A DNA stretch of 64,000 bases, taken from NCBI GenBank assembly GCA_016110215.1, contig JADWQD010000013.1:434001-498000 (forward strand), given 5' to 3'. Below are positions 44,409 to 53,681 of this stretch, one piece after another. Origin of the DNA: Capronia americana. Its lineage: Eukaryota > Ascomycota > Eurotiomycetes > Chaetothyriales > Herpotrichiellaceae. Position numbers and translations under genes: made by a program. The notes beneath the pieces are model-generated. The model was not told the origin of the DNA. It searched no databases and saw only the letters and a list, made by a program, of their open reading frames with translations. The stretch's first letter is position 1; each line of letters starts with the position of its first letter.

Positions 44409-45426
44409 TGCTAATATGTAGGACGCGCGCGCGCGCTCACCGACTTCTACATACAGTAGTAATCTGAATTTCTCGGTTCTGATCCCGATGTCGACTCCAT
44501 TCTCTGGCCCATGAGCAAGCATAGGATAAGTGAGGCGTGAAAGATTGAAGAGCTGATTGACTACTCCCCGAAGCTGGCTGGAACAGAAGTGTATCCTCGG
44601 TCTCCATCTCGAATGATCATCTCATCGACATCGAGAGTGAGTGAGTGAGTGAGCGAGTGGTCTTGCGGTAATGACGCGTCGCATTTCGTCAGAAGATAGG
44701 TATGTATAGGATAGGATACATTGCTGTCTTGGTCAATGATTGGAAAGAACCCAAGAGGACTCATTCATTCATGATCAATCAGGCGCGAAGCGGGAGTCTG
44801 CACTTAGATCGTTCGGTTGACCCCATGGAGTTCAGTCAACTTTACTTACTCAAGGTACTTTACACTGTTGCATCTTTCCGTGGCTGCTTCACATTCGTCC
44901 ATTCTTGGGCTACTATGTATTATCCGCAAGCACTCGCTTAGCACGTTCGAAGCAGAACACGGGAGAGGGAGTTCACCACGGTACTCTACAGTACTCTACA
45001 GCAACAGAGCAGTATTATCCTGAAGAGGGATGATAGAGCAATGGTACGAGTAGTAGGTCACGACAAAGGGCTGAATGAATCCCGCTCCTCGCTCAACATG
45101 TTATTCGTGTATGCCCGCTCTAGGAGCGGCTAGGAAGTATTGTGATCGAAATGGAATCTGGGATAGTCCCGTCCCAAGCCAGGCTAGACGTGGGAGTCTC
45201 TGGCCTATCCCACCGGCTTTTGGTCCTCAAGAGGTCTGTACAGTGGTGAAATACCATCGATGCTGCCCAGGACGGTGATGCCTCCCCAGCGGCCCGTATG
45301 TCTTCGTTCACCCGTCTCCGGACTCACGATGCGAGCCTCCAAGATTCAACGGCCTCCCAAGACCAATCAGTGTATGGCTCACTCCTCCGCGAAATACGTC
45401 TTCAACTTCCCCCCTAGTCACAGTAT
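44409..45426. other. Convergent intergenic region
   Basis: This 1-kb spacer lies between the stops of two convergent genes. A GCGCGCGCGC run occurs near 44427 and a GAGT tetramer repeat at 44635-44658. Open frames are short and not protein-like. Confidence 0.5.
44635..44658. repeat. Tandem repeat (GAGT)6
   Basis: Six 4-bp units; the fifth is GAGC. Confidence 0.85.
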
Positions 45427-46287
45427 CTATGACACGGTCTTCTTGACTTCCTGGACTGCATCCTGGACCTTCACCTTGGCCTGACTTGCAAGATTATCGG
45501 CCGTGCCCTCAAGTTCGTTCTTGGCCCGCTCAGCGTGGATCTTGGCCCATTTCTCTTTGCCGTTGCCACTGTAGAGTACCATCATTAGACTCATGGCCGA
45601 AAATGGTGGAAAAGATGTATGATTCCTCGTCCATGTGGTATCTTGGACGGGATTTTCTGGGCTAGGTATGAACAGTATACACTTACTACCAGTAATCGTA
45701 CCACCGGTACCCTTGTGTGAGCTGCGCATTGAAGTTGACGAAATGGCATGCGAAAAGGAGGTAATTCTTGGGTGTTACGGCCAGGGCGTAGCGCATGAAT
45801 GTGCCCGAGTAGACGGTCAGGGCGGCTGTAAATTGGCCGGAGATGCTGTTCACCACAGTCAGCGTCTTGAGATCATCTGAAGGAGGGTTCGTATGTAGAC
45901 GAGGTAGTTAATGTGTACGGTAGGGGGTCGGAGTCATAGCGCGTAGCGGACATGGTGAGAGATGGAGCGAACGTACATTTCAGGATCCTTCTGTGTGTCT
46001 AACACCGCAGCGATAGGAATACCAAAATTCGAAGCTGGGCCCCAGAAATCTGCGCACCAGAGCTCCAGTCAGTCATGTATATTCACACCTTCTCGCGATC
46101 GGACACTGCATTAGTCATTTCCATTGCTCCTCCTCTTGCCCATGCGCGTTTGTATGACTCCATTGATATCATTCTTTGTGTGGAGGAGGGCATATCCAAT
46201 CTGGAGAGACATACGTGTTGAGCAGAAATAATCCAGAACCTTGTTGGAGCGGATCCGCGCATTGATAGCTTTGATCGTCGCGGCCAT
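45427..46287 (-). CDS. MPC1: Mitochondrial pyruvate carrier subunit 1
   Basis: Four exons on the minus strand: 46287-46215, 46049-45977, 45845-45687 and 45568-45427, giving 148 aa. Donors are GTATGT, GTACGT and GTAAGT, acceptors end in CAG, and all phases close. The protein reads MAATIKAINARIRSNKVLDY, then FWGPASNFGIPIAAVLDTQK (with the HFWGP motif), TFMRYALAVTPKNYLLFACH and QLTQGYRWYDYW. These are hallmarks of MPC1, with two to three short membrane helices. A charged C-terminal helix (about 45 residues, KIHAERAKNELEG) extends beyond the core. MPC1 pairs with MPC2/3 in the inner mitochondrial membrane to import pyruvate. No exon exceeds 159 nt, so no single open frame reveals the gene. Pyruvate carboxylase lies about 7 kb upstream in the window. 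Confidence 0.95.
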
Positions 46288-46786
46288 TGTCGCGGCAAGT
46301 TGTTCTCTATGCTCTATTTCCCTCGTTCTCTTCTCTTGCAACCAAACCCAAAAGGAATACCGGTAGGAAGATACGACACGAATGACGTTCGAGTATGGAG
46401 AGAGGGGAGGGGATTAGGTGAGGTGAAAGTGAGCGCTGTTTGACTCAACAAGCTGCGTTCGGTGTTCGGGCCTGTTGCAACGAGAAAAATGGGGATGGGC
46501 GCAGAAGCAGGAGTCCGGCCTTTAGGGAAATCTCCGTACGACATCACGTGCAGCGGGATGGCGGGAAAACCTTCTGCCGACGAGACATGAGCAGCCTCCC
46601 AGAAGACAATGCATTAACTACGGAATCTGGCTATGCTCTCGATGCAACTCGGTGGTCGTGTTCCACCTCAGCTCCATGTGGAGGGAGACCTCTTTGCCAG
46701 CACTCATTCAGCATCTTTGTGATCCCAGCTGGCGTCGATCTGGCGTTCCCAACCAACCCTTCCACTAGACTCTGGGTAACTCTGGG
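46288..46786. promoter_or_regulatory. MPC1 upstream region with ATCACGTG site
   Basis: This 499-bp spacer lies between the MPC1 start and the RIF1 stop, both on the minus strand. ATCACGTG at 46543-46550, about 255 bp upstream of the MPC1 ATG, matches the RTCACRTG consensus of Cbf1-type bHLH factors. The rest should include the RIF1 3' UTR. Confidence 0.45.
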
Positions 46787-49700
46787 TCAAGTACCTCGCT
46801 GTTGGGCGATTAATTGAGCTTGGAACCGGATTTGGAAACACAAGTCATCGACACGCCTTAAGTCTATGTCTGCCGCGTCTCCGGACTTGAGATGATCCAG
46901 GACACCTTGAAGCGAAGCCATGATATCAGGTGGACCACCGCTTTCACAAGGAGCAGATTCACCGACATCCTCGCTCATAATGGACTCGGTAGAATCGGTC
47001 GCCATTGAATTTGTTGCTCCATGAGCTGCGACTTCTCGATCAAGAGTGGGATCTACTTCTCCCTGGTTGCCGTGCCCAGGTAACGAAGAAGTCACTGCCC
47101 TGGTAGCTACCGTCTCTGCCTTGAGGTGCGACGTCTCCGGCACAACATGATCGGTCAGGGGTCGTTTTCGTGGCCGGCCTCGTCGACGTCTAGGTGCCAG
47201 TACTGGCTCGCTGAGGTCTACCGGCGCAATAGCTTGAACCGCCTGTGAGGGCGAAACCTCATTGCAGTCAAGAATCTCTTCTGGAGTCCCGTATGTGGCG
47301 TTTTCTGCCTCTGTTGGGGAAGACGGGTTCTGGGAGGAGGCTTTTGATGATTTCCTGCGCTTGACTGCTGTAAGATTCGGAGTGCTTGACTTTCGCTTGC
47401 GAGATCTCTGTTTTTTCTTTCCTGACTCTTCATCGGTCCCTGCTGTTACATGAGATCCCTCTGCTTCAGCGCTAAACGTCTGGCTGACGTGCAGGTCGAG
47501 ATCATGAGACAATTGGGAAGCACTAAGCATATCAATCTCGTCGCTGTCCGTTTTGATACGTCTCTTTGGACTTGTTTCCATTTGCTCGACAGCTTCCATT
47601 GTCGTGCTGTCTGATGCTAGGTCGGTTGTAATTGGTCTCAATGCTGGAGAGACTGTTGCGCAAGGTTGGAGTGCATCATTTTCAACATGGCTACTTTCAC
47701 AATCCTCCTGTGCCGGTTTCAGGTCTTCCAGTGGCTCCAAGTCATCGAAGCTCTCCGACAACAGGGCGCTGGAACCCGGCGCTCGAGCACTGGAAGCGAT
47801 TGCCGGTGCGCCCCGACCGAGTTGTTGTTGATGCGCGGGGGATTTGGAGAGGCTAGGACGCGATCTCCCACGCCTCAATCTCTTGCTCAACGGTGCCGTA
47901 GCAACATCATCTCTCTGGGCGGCGTGGTTCCTCGGATGATATCTTTGGCACCTCTCATCACTAGCCTCAGCTGTTGGCTTAGCCGTCGTCGAACATGCAT
48001 CGTCCTCGGCCTGACGGCCCTGGGAATATTCGATTGGTTTCTCAGCCTTACCATCCACGATATCGAAGGGGGCCGCATCCTCGAGAGCAACGGTCTCTAT
48101 TGCCGCAGGCCGATGTAGCTCTATTGAATTGTGCTCGTCTGCCTCTTCGGTCTGCTCAATCACAAGGTCAATTCCGTCTTCGGCATCCTCTTCGATTGCG
48201 TGAAGCGGAGAAGAAGCAACCTCGGTTCGATCGTCGTTTCCCACCATTGAGGGCGGCGATGAAGGGACTTCAACATCAGTAATTAAGTTGGTAAATTGTC
48301 GCGCACGAGGTGTGGGGGAGGCCATTAACTCTGCCTCGATTTGTTCATCATTTGTTGGTAGGGTTGGGGTCGTAGGTCTTTCTACCTGAGAAGCTGCTGC
48401 CTTTCGTGCGAACTCGCAGTCAGCGTGGATGATTGACCTGGCTTGCGGCCGTGGGCTCAATCTGAGGTCCGGAAACACAACAGCAGGTTCCGAACGCTGT
48501 CGGTCGCGGACTTCTTTTTGGTGTGTGGTCAAGAACTGAGACTCTGGCTCTTCTTCCGGAAGAGGTGATGACTCGATTGGCACGAAGTTAACCTGGGAAT
48601 CATTGTGCCTCGAGCATGGCCGCAAAATTGGTCGTTGAGGACTGGAGGCTACCGCGATGCTTTCGACTGTTGCTACACCTGGAAACTGTTGACTTCCTAG
48701 TTCTGGGGATCGATCGGCGCCTATTATTGATTTGGTCGGGCTGACCGAAGTATGCTTGGAGGTCGCTGGAAGGCGATCTTCTGGTGCAGCTTCTGGCGAC
48801 ACATCAGGCCCAGTCGCGGCATTTCGGGCTTGCAGGCCGCTTGGGATAGAGATCTCAATGCCGGCCTCCCGTAGCTTGATCAGAGCGTCCGACAACATAG
48901 GGCCAAGAGATAGCGAAGGTAGATGGCCAAAATGCTCGTTCCACATATCGACAGTGTCCTGAACCACGAGACTGTGAGTGCTGCTGAAGAGAGCTGCAAA
49001 GGTCTCCTCCAACTCATTGACAGCCTCGGCGGGCAGTCTGGCCAGTAGAGTTAAAGTGGCTGTAACAATCTCGGGATAACGTCGACTATGGTTGTGTCGA
49101 TATTTGTCCTGCCAACTCGAGATATCCTGTTTCAACAGCAACACAGTGGGTCGCTTAAGCAGAGCCAGAGTGTGGACAACCTGTCTCACAGATGATGCTT
49201 CCAGCCTCTTCTGCAGCTGGCCAATGCCTACATCGGTCACAGAAGTCCTCTCCGATTTGAAGTCGTGGACCAACGCGGAGTCCAGGGAGTTGAGGCACGT
49301 TTCTAAGCTGGTTGTGGTCGATTCGTCACTTTGCTGTTGTTCCATAAGGTAGGAGCCAAGCGCGTCGTAGATAACGATGGCTTTACTCAGACCGTGGCCT
49401 TTGTCTCCAAGACCAGCAAGTATCAGATCGTGGCCAAGTAGTTTAACAGCAGTTACCGTCAGCTGCCGTACTTGAGCAAGGCTGAGCGTATGCGGCTTTG
49501 GTTGTCGTGCGTTGTCTTCGCTGGGATCGGCTAGATCGTCGTACAAACGACCCAGAAAGCCGTTCACATGAACCATGGCGTCCACTGTATCAGCAGAGGG
49601 CTTGATCTCTTTCCTACTTGCTTCTTGCACAGCTTTGAGGAAATGCAGCCAAGCCACGGCAATGTAGGCCTTGTCAGACCGCCCCGAAGCTCCCCAGGAG

Positions 49701-51451
49701 CTGTAGCGCATCAGCACCAGGAAAATGTCGAGGATTGGTCGTGCTTTTGAACGGAGCCATTTGCAATCAATTGTAGGCAGCTCTTCCGGCTCGACTGGCG
49801 TGTTCTCAAGGCCGCGGTTCTCGTTCCAGATCTTCGCACCTCCAGAGTTCCAGAACAACGCCATCAAGATCCGACTCGCAAGATCAGCATTTGCGGAACC
49901 TCTTTCAAAAAATGCGGGCTTCATGACCTTCACAATGTATTCGTTCCAGACCCGAGTATACTGATCGTGATTTGCCGCTGGTCTGAAAGCATGGTAAAGT
50001 AAAGTGCAGTAACTTGACACCGCAGCCACGCGAGTGCCTTTCGTTGCCGACTCCACTCCATGACGCTCGAGTTTAGCAATCATAGGCTTGGGCAGCAATT
50101 GCAACAAGTTGTCGGATGCTAGATGAGGTTGGACAATGTGTATGAACCGATTCCAAGCCTGGTATGCTTGTTGCTGGACAGCTGATTCACTGCAGTTGAA
50201 GCATTTTTGTATGACACTCAACCAATCCTTGAATTGAGGCCATTTGTCGCAACGCGGGCCCCAGCCATTCCGGCCACGGTCATCGACATTGTTGCAGAGT
50301 CTCAAGACAATAGTCCATATCCGAGGGACTTGAATGACTTCTTCTTTTACTGCAATCATCCTCTCCAGTTTTCGACACATGCTTGAGCTGAAAGTTTTCC
50401 CGGATGCCAGTTCTTTGGCAAGTGTAGATCTGATGGCAGCAGAAATTGATGAAGACGCCGGAAACGCTGAGCAGGCCTTCTCACCAAGGTCGATGGCCTT
50501 CGTTCTGATGTCCTTTAGGCTATTGGTCGCGCCGGTGAGGAGTTCGTCAACCCATAGGCTGGCCTTGGCCTTCATCGTGGGTCGTTCCTGGTCGAGGAGT
50601 TTCTGATAGACGAGCAGTCTCTCAGAAGTCACACCGTTTCCTTTGTAATGCTCGCCAAGTGTTCTCAGCGCTTCGAGGAGTCGCGCCACGCGATGACTGG
50701 TAATGAGGGTCGGGCGGAAGTTTTGCGCGGCAAGAAGATGAAGATAGTGCACGATGATATTTTTTGACGCAGCATGCTCCGCAAGCACTTGAATTGACCG
50801 ATCCAGGATGAAGGTACGGGCTTCATCTGATAGGAGAGACGCATAGTCCTTGTTCCAAACGAATATGATGAGTAGTCTCAATGCTTGTGTTATGAGGTTC
50901 GTGTCCGCGATCGATGGCTCTTCCGGGGAGAGTTTCCTGAGCAGGTCCCGTTTGATGTATTTTATAAAGGTGCTGATCTTTGCTTTCAGCACATCTTCGT
51001 CCGGGATGTCATCGTAGTTCCGGATGACATTGGCAAGCGTCTGATATGCGTCGACAGAAAGTGATCTGTCATCGTGGGACAATTGTTCGATGAAGCTGTC
51101 CATCATTGCAACCATTGAACGATGTCCATCCTGCGACCCATCTGTTGTCTGTTCAGTCTTCTCCACGATTGTAGCTGGCTTGAGTATTGATCTCAGGTTC
51201 GACTGAGAGTCTGAAGAGGCAAACGGTGGTCTGGCACCGCTTGAAGGAGGCTGACTCGTGGAAATATGTCGATGGACATTTGCACCCGTGGAGAATCCGA
51301 CACGTTTCCTACTTCCGGCATTGGAGGAGCCCGGAAACGATGCTGGGGAGCTTAAAGGACTTGTGCCCTTAACCGAAGAGCTCATCATGACTGTTTTGCG
51401 GCGGGAGGATGTCGACGGAGGACTAAGCGGAAGCGCATCGGGAATCGACAT
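46787..51451 (-). CDS. RIF1: Telomere and replication-timing factor Rif1
   Basis: A single exon of 1554 aa from the ATG at 51451. After a disordered basic N-terminus comes the large Rif1 N-terminal helical-repeat domain (about residues 110-860; SFIEQLSHDDRSLSVDAYQT, AYQAWNRFIHIVQPHL, KVMKPAFFERGSANADLASR). A long disordered region follows, rich in S/T-P and basic clusters (RRRRGRPRKRP near 1430), then a short helical C-terminus (DIMASLQGVLDHL). Two protein-phosphatase-1 docking motifs sit in the N-terminal tail: RVGF at residues 50-53 and SILK at 88-91. In yeasts such motifs recruit PP1 to oppose DDK at origins. The gene is intronless despite its length and diverges from RIC8. Confidence 0.9.
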   Translation of the reverse strand: MSIPDALPLSPPSTSSRRKTVMMSSSVKGTSPLSSPASFPGSSNAGSRKRVGFSTGANVHRHISTSQPPSSGARPPFASSDSQSNLRSILKPATIVEKTEQTTDGSQDGHRSMVAMMDSFIEQLSHDDRSLSVDAYQTLANVIRNYDDIPDEDVLKAKISTFIKYIKRDLLRKLSPEEPSIADTNLITQALRLLIIFVWNKDYASLLSDEARTFILDRSIQVLAEHAASKNIIVHYLHLLAAQNFRPTLITSHRVARLLEALRTLGEHYKGNGVTSERLLVYQKLLDQERPTMKAKASLWVDELLTGATNSLKDIRTKAIDLGEKACSAFPASSSISAAIRSTLAKELASGKTFSSSMCRKLERMIAVKEEVIQVPRIWTIVLRLCNNVDDRGRNGWGPRCDKWPQFKDWLSVIQKCFNCSESAVQQQAYQAWNRFIHIVQPHLASDNLLQLLPKPMIAKLERHGVESATKGTRVAAVSSYCTLLYHAFRPAANHDQYTRVWNEYIVKVMKPAFFERGSANADLASRILMALFWNSGGAKIWNENRGLENTPVEPEELPTIDCKWLRSKARPILDIFLVLMRYSSWGASGRSDKAYIAVAWLHFLKAVQEASRKEIKPSADTVDAMVHVNGFLGRLYDDLADPSEDNARQPKPHTLSLAQVRQLTVTAVKLLGHDLILAGLGDKGHGLSKAIVIYDALGSYLMEQQQSDESTTTSLETCLNSLDSALVHDFKSERTSVTDVGIGQLQKRLEASSVRQVVHTLALLKRPTVLLLKQDISSWQDKYRHNHSRRYPEIVTATLTLLARLPAEAVNELEETFAALFSSTHSLVVQDTVDMWNEHFGHLPSLSLGPMLSDALIKLREAGIEISIPSGLQARNAATGPDVSPEAAPEDRLPATSKHTSVSPTKSIIGADRSPELGSQQFPGVATVESIAVASSPQRPILRPCSRHNDSQVNFVPIESSPLPEEEPESQFLTTHQKEVRDRQRSEPAVVFPDLRLSPRPQARSIIHADCEFARKAAASQVERPTTPTLPTNDEQIEAELMASPTPRARQFTNLITDVEVPSSPPSMVGNDDRTEVASSPLHAIEEDAEDGIDLVIEQTEEADEHNSIELHRPAAIETVALEDAAPFDIVDGKAEKPIEYSQGRQAEDDACSTTAKPTAEASDERCQRYHPRNHAAQRDDVATAPLSKRLRRGRSRPSLSKSPAHQQQLGRGAPAIASSARAPGSSALLSESFDDLEPLEDLKPAQEDCESSHVENDALQPCATVSPALRPITTDLASDSTTMEAVEQMETSPKRRIKTDSDEIDMLSASQLSHDLDLHVSQTFSAEAEGSHVTAGTDEESGKKKQRSRKRKSSTPNLTAVKRRKSSKASSQNPSSPTEAENATYGTPEEILDCNEVSPSQAVQAIAPVDLSEPVLAPRRRRGRPRKRPLTDHVVPETSHLKAETVATRAVTSSLPGHGNQGEVDPTLDREVAAHGATNSMATDSTESIMSEDVGESAPCESGGPPDIMASLQGVLDHLKSGDAADIDLRRVDDLCFQIRFQAQLIAQQRGT

Positions 51452-51941
51452 GGTGCAAACGAGGTGTTGAATGCTCGAAGACTCGGTCTGTCAATAGCGT
51501 CGACAGACAGCGAGGTCTGAGGGTCCGTGAGACTGCCTGCAGTCTTCCATCACTGCGGAGATGGGAAAGAACTCCAGGCAGTGGTGTAGGAAACCATATT
51601 GGGACTGATAGAGAGCCGGATGCAATTAAAGTGCACCACGACCACTCCAGCCTCCCAACACGCGTCGAGACGCGGCTTCCATCGAGTTTCGTGTTAAGTT
51701 GGACTAGCTGGATTGAAATTAGCTTCGGCGTTGTGCTCCACTCGAAGCCGCAGATCTACCGAGTACCAAGCCGTGACCCCAGGTCCCTCACTCCACCTCA
51801 CCAGATATCATCTCACACTAGGACACGACAGATGACTTTCTGCTTCTGATCGCTTGACAACTGTTGATCTGGATGACTCCCAAATTTCACCCTCGTTGTC
51901 GGAGAGCCCATCCTACTCAGGACAGCCTCGGCTCTTGAACT
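51452..51941. promoter_or_regulatory. Divergent promoter region RIF1 / RIC8
   Basis: This 490-bp spacer separates two opposite start codons. No TATA box stands out, and a short ATG frame at 51631-51849 is not protein-like. Confidence 0.55.
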
Positions 51942-53303
51942 ATGCCAAGTCAAACCCAGCAGGCCGAGGCCAGAGCTCTGCTCGCTCTGCTGAAGGAATG
52001 CCTCGAGGAAAAGACAATTGAGCAAAAGCGACTGGAAGAGACCTTGGGAAAGCTGAAGATACTTGGACGAGATGTCACTAACGTGTCTGCAATCTACAAT
52101 GCGGATGGAATTAAAACCTTGGGAAGCTATGCATTCGGAGACTTCCCTCCATCGATACGTCACGAAGCACTCAGGTGCATTGCTAATGCGCTTCTGTTAC
52201 TTCCGGAAACTCGCCAGTACTCTCTCCAATTCGGGTTCGACAAGCAAGCATCCGATGCCTTCCGAGATGCGAATGAGGACGAGGAGTTTTTACTATCTCG
52301 GATATTGTTCCTCCTAACTTATGACCCGGGAATTGATCTGGAGACTTTGGTAACTGAACATGGCTTGGCGGAAAGCATTATGCAGAAGCTGTCTCGCCAT
52401 GCAGAACAAGCGATGAATCCAAAGCCCACGGGCTCCGCCGGTCAGGGAAATATGGCAATGATGGAGACTCTGAAGCTGCTTTTCAATGCGACAAGCATCA
52501 GAACAGACCAGGCTGTGAAATTCAAGCCTGCTGTTGCACCAATTTTTCGCATCCTCAATTATACCGATATTCCATCACCACCACTTCAACCACCGATCAC
52601 CCTGCTAGTTAATGCCCTCGCAAATCTCGATATTGACGACAAAGACACGCAGGCCGCCGAGACAAATGCGGCAGTAGCCAAGCTGATCTCGATACTCGCA
52701 CAGGCCATCCAGGGGTATCCGTCAACGGAACTCGACACCACCGCAGTACCACTATTGACAGTCCTGAGGAAGATCAATGAGGCTGCACCGCCAGATTTGC
52801 GCGACAGTATGAAGGCACGGCTTCTCCCTGACGACAAGGAGAGGGATCAACCTCTTGGGAAATCATCATCGTTAGCGTCTCAGCTCCTGCGACTAACCAC
52901 ATCTTCGGGAATGTTGAACCTCTCAGAAGCAATATCTGGGCTGATGTTTGAGCTCTCAGATAAAGACGCCACCGAATACGTCAAAAATGTGGGATATGGA
53001 TATGCTGCAGGCTATCTGATGACCCACAAGATCCCTATCCCAGAGGGTGCAAAGTCACAGAGCAGTGGGGAATCCTCTAACCATGTTCCAATTAACCCCA
53101 TCACTGGACAGAGGCTGGACAAAGAGCCCGACATCAAGTTACCAAATATGACGCGGGAAGAAAAGGAGCGCGAAGCCGAGCGGCTCTTCGTACTGTTCGA
53201 GAGGCTGAAGGCGACGGGAGTGGTCAATGTCAAGAACCCGGTTGAAGTGGCGAGTGATGCGGGGAGAATTGAGGAACTGAGCGATTCGGACTCGGTCGAG
53301 TAA
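51942..53303 (+). CDS. RIC8: Ric8/synembryn, G-alpha chaperone and exchange factor
   Basis: A single exon of 453 aa from the ATG at 51942. The protein is an all-helical armadillo-like repeat fold. Family landmarks are LKILGRDVTNVSAIYNADGI near the start, RHEALRCIANALLLLPETR, LLSRILFLLTYDPGIDLETL, ALKLLFN-like METLKLLFNATSIRTDQAV, and the C-terminal HVPINPITGQRLDKEP, a well-conserved Ric8 signature. The tail is acidic (ELSDSDSVE). Ric8 folds and activates heterotrimeric G-alpha subunits; in filamentous fungi this affects growth, conidiation and pathogenic development. The 378 bp to the next gene, ERG12, are noncoding. Confidence 0.93.
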   Translation: MPSQTQQAEARALLALLKECLEEKTIEQKRLEETLGKLKILGRDVTNVSAIYNADGIKTLGSYAFGDFPPSIRHEALRCIANALLLLPETRQYSLQFGFDKQASDAFRDANEDEEFLLSRILFLLTYDPGIDLETLVTEHGLAESIMQKLSRHAEQAMNPKPTGSAGQGNMAMMETLKLLFNATSIRTDQAVKFKPAVAPIFRILNYTDIPSPPLQPPITLLVNALANLDIDDKDTQAAETNAAVAKLISILAQAIQGYPSTELDTTAVPLLTVLRKINEAAPPDLRDSMKARLLPDDKERDQPLGKSSSLASQLLRLTTSSGMLNLSEAISGLMFELSDKDATEYVKNVGYGYAAGYLMTHKIPIPEGAKSQSSGESSNHVPINPITGQRLDKEPDIKLPNMTREEKEREAERLFVLFERLKATGVVNVKNPVEVASDAGRIEELSDSDSVE

Positions 53304-53681
53304 CAGCAGTCTGTGGCTGTGTCGTTCCCGGGCTGCGATCATTGTATGTCAGTGTGAGAGTGTGTACGGGCTGCACCAGACAATGCGTACTTAGCATGAT
53401 GACGATGGTGCCACTCGGAAGGCCACCGAGGCGGGCGTTCCACAACTTTAACGGGCTGTACCTGCAGCGCTAGCGTCTGTAGCGATAAGCTTAGTGGTGC
53501 TAGCCCGCTACGTCGAACGTTGGGCTGCGCCTGTCGCCTTCCCTTTCTTAGAAATTTCGAGTTGGCGACTGGCCGCTTCTCCTCTTTCTGTCCCTCCTCT
53601 TGCGCAGCTTTCAGCGTCGCCCATAACTTCGACACCGGCTCGCCTCGCTGGGCTCAGGGCTCTCGGCTCACTCTCCAAGTT
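53304..53681. promoter_or_regulatory. RIC8-ERG12 intergenic region
   Basis: This 378-bp spacer holds the RIC8 3' UTR and the ERG12 promoter and leader. The ERG12 frame stays open back to 53520 without an ATG. Confidence 0.5.
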
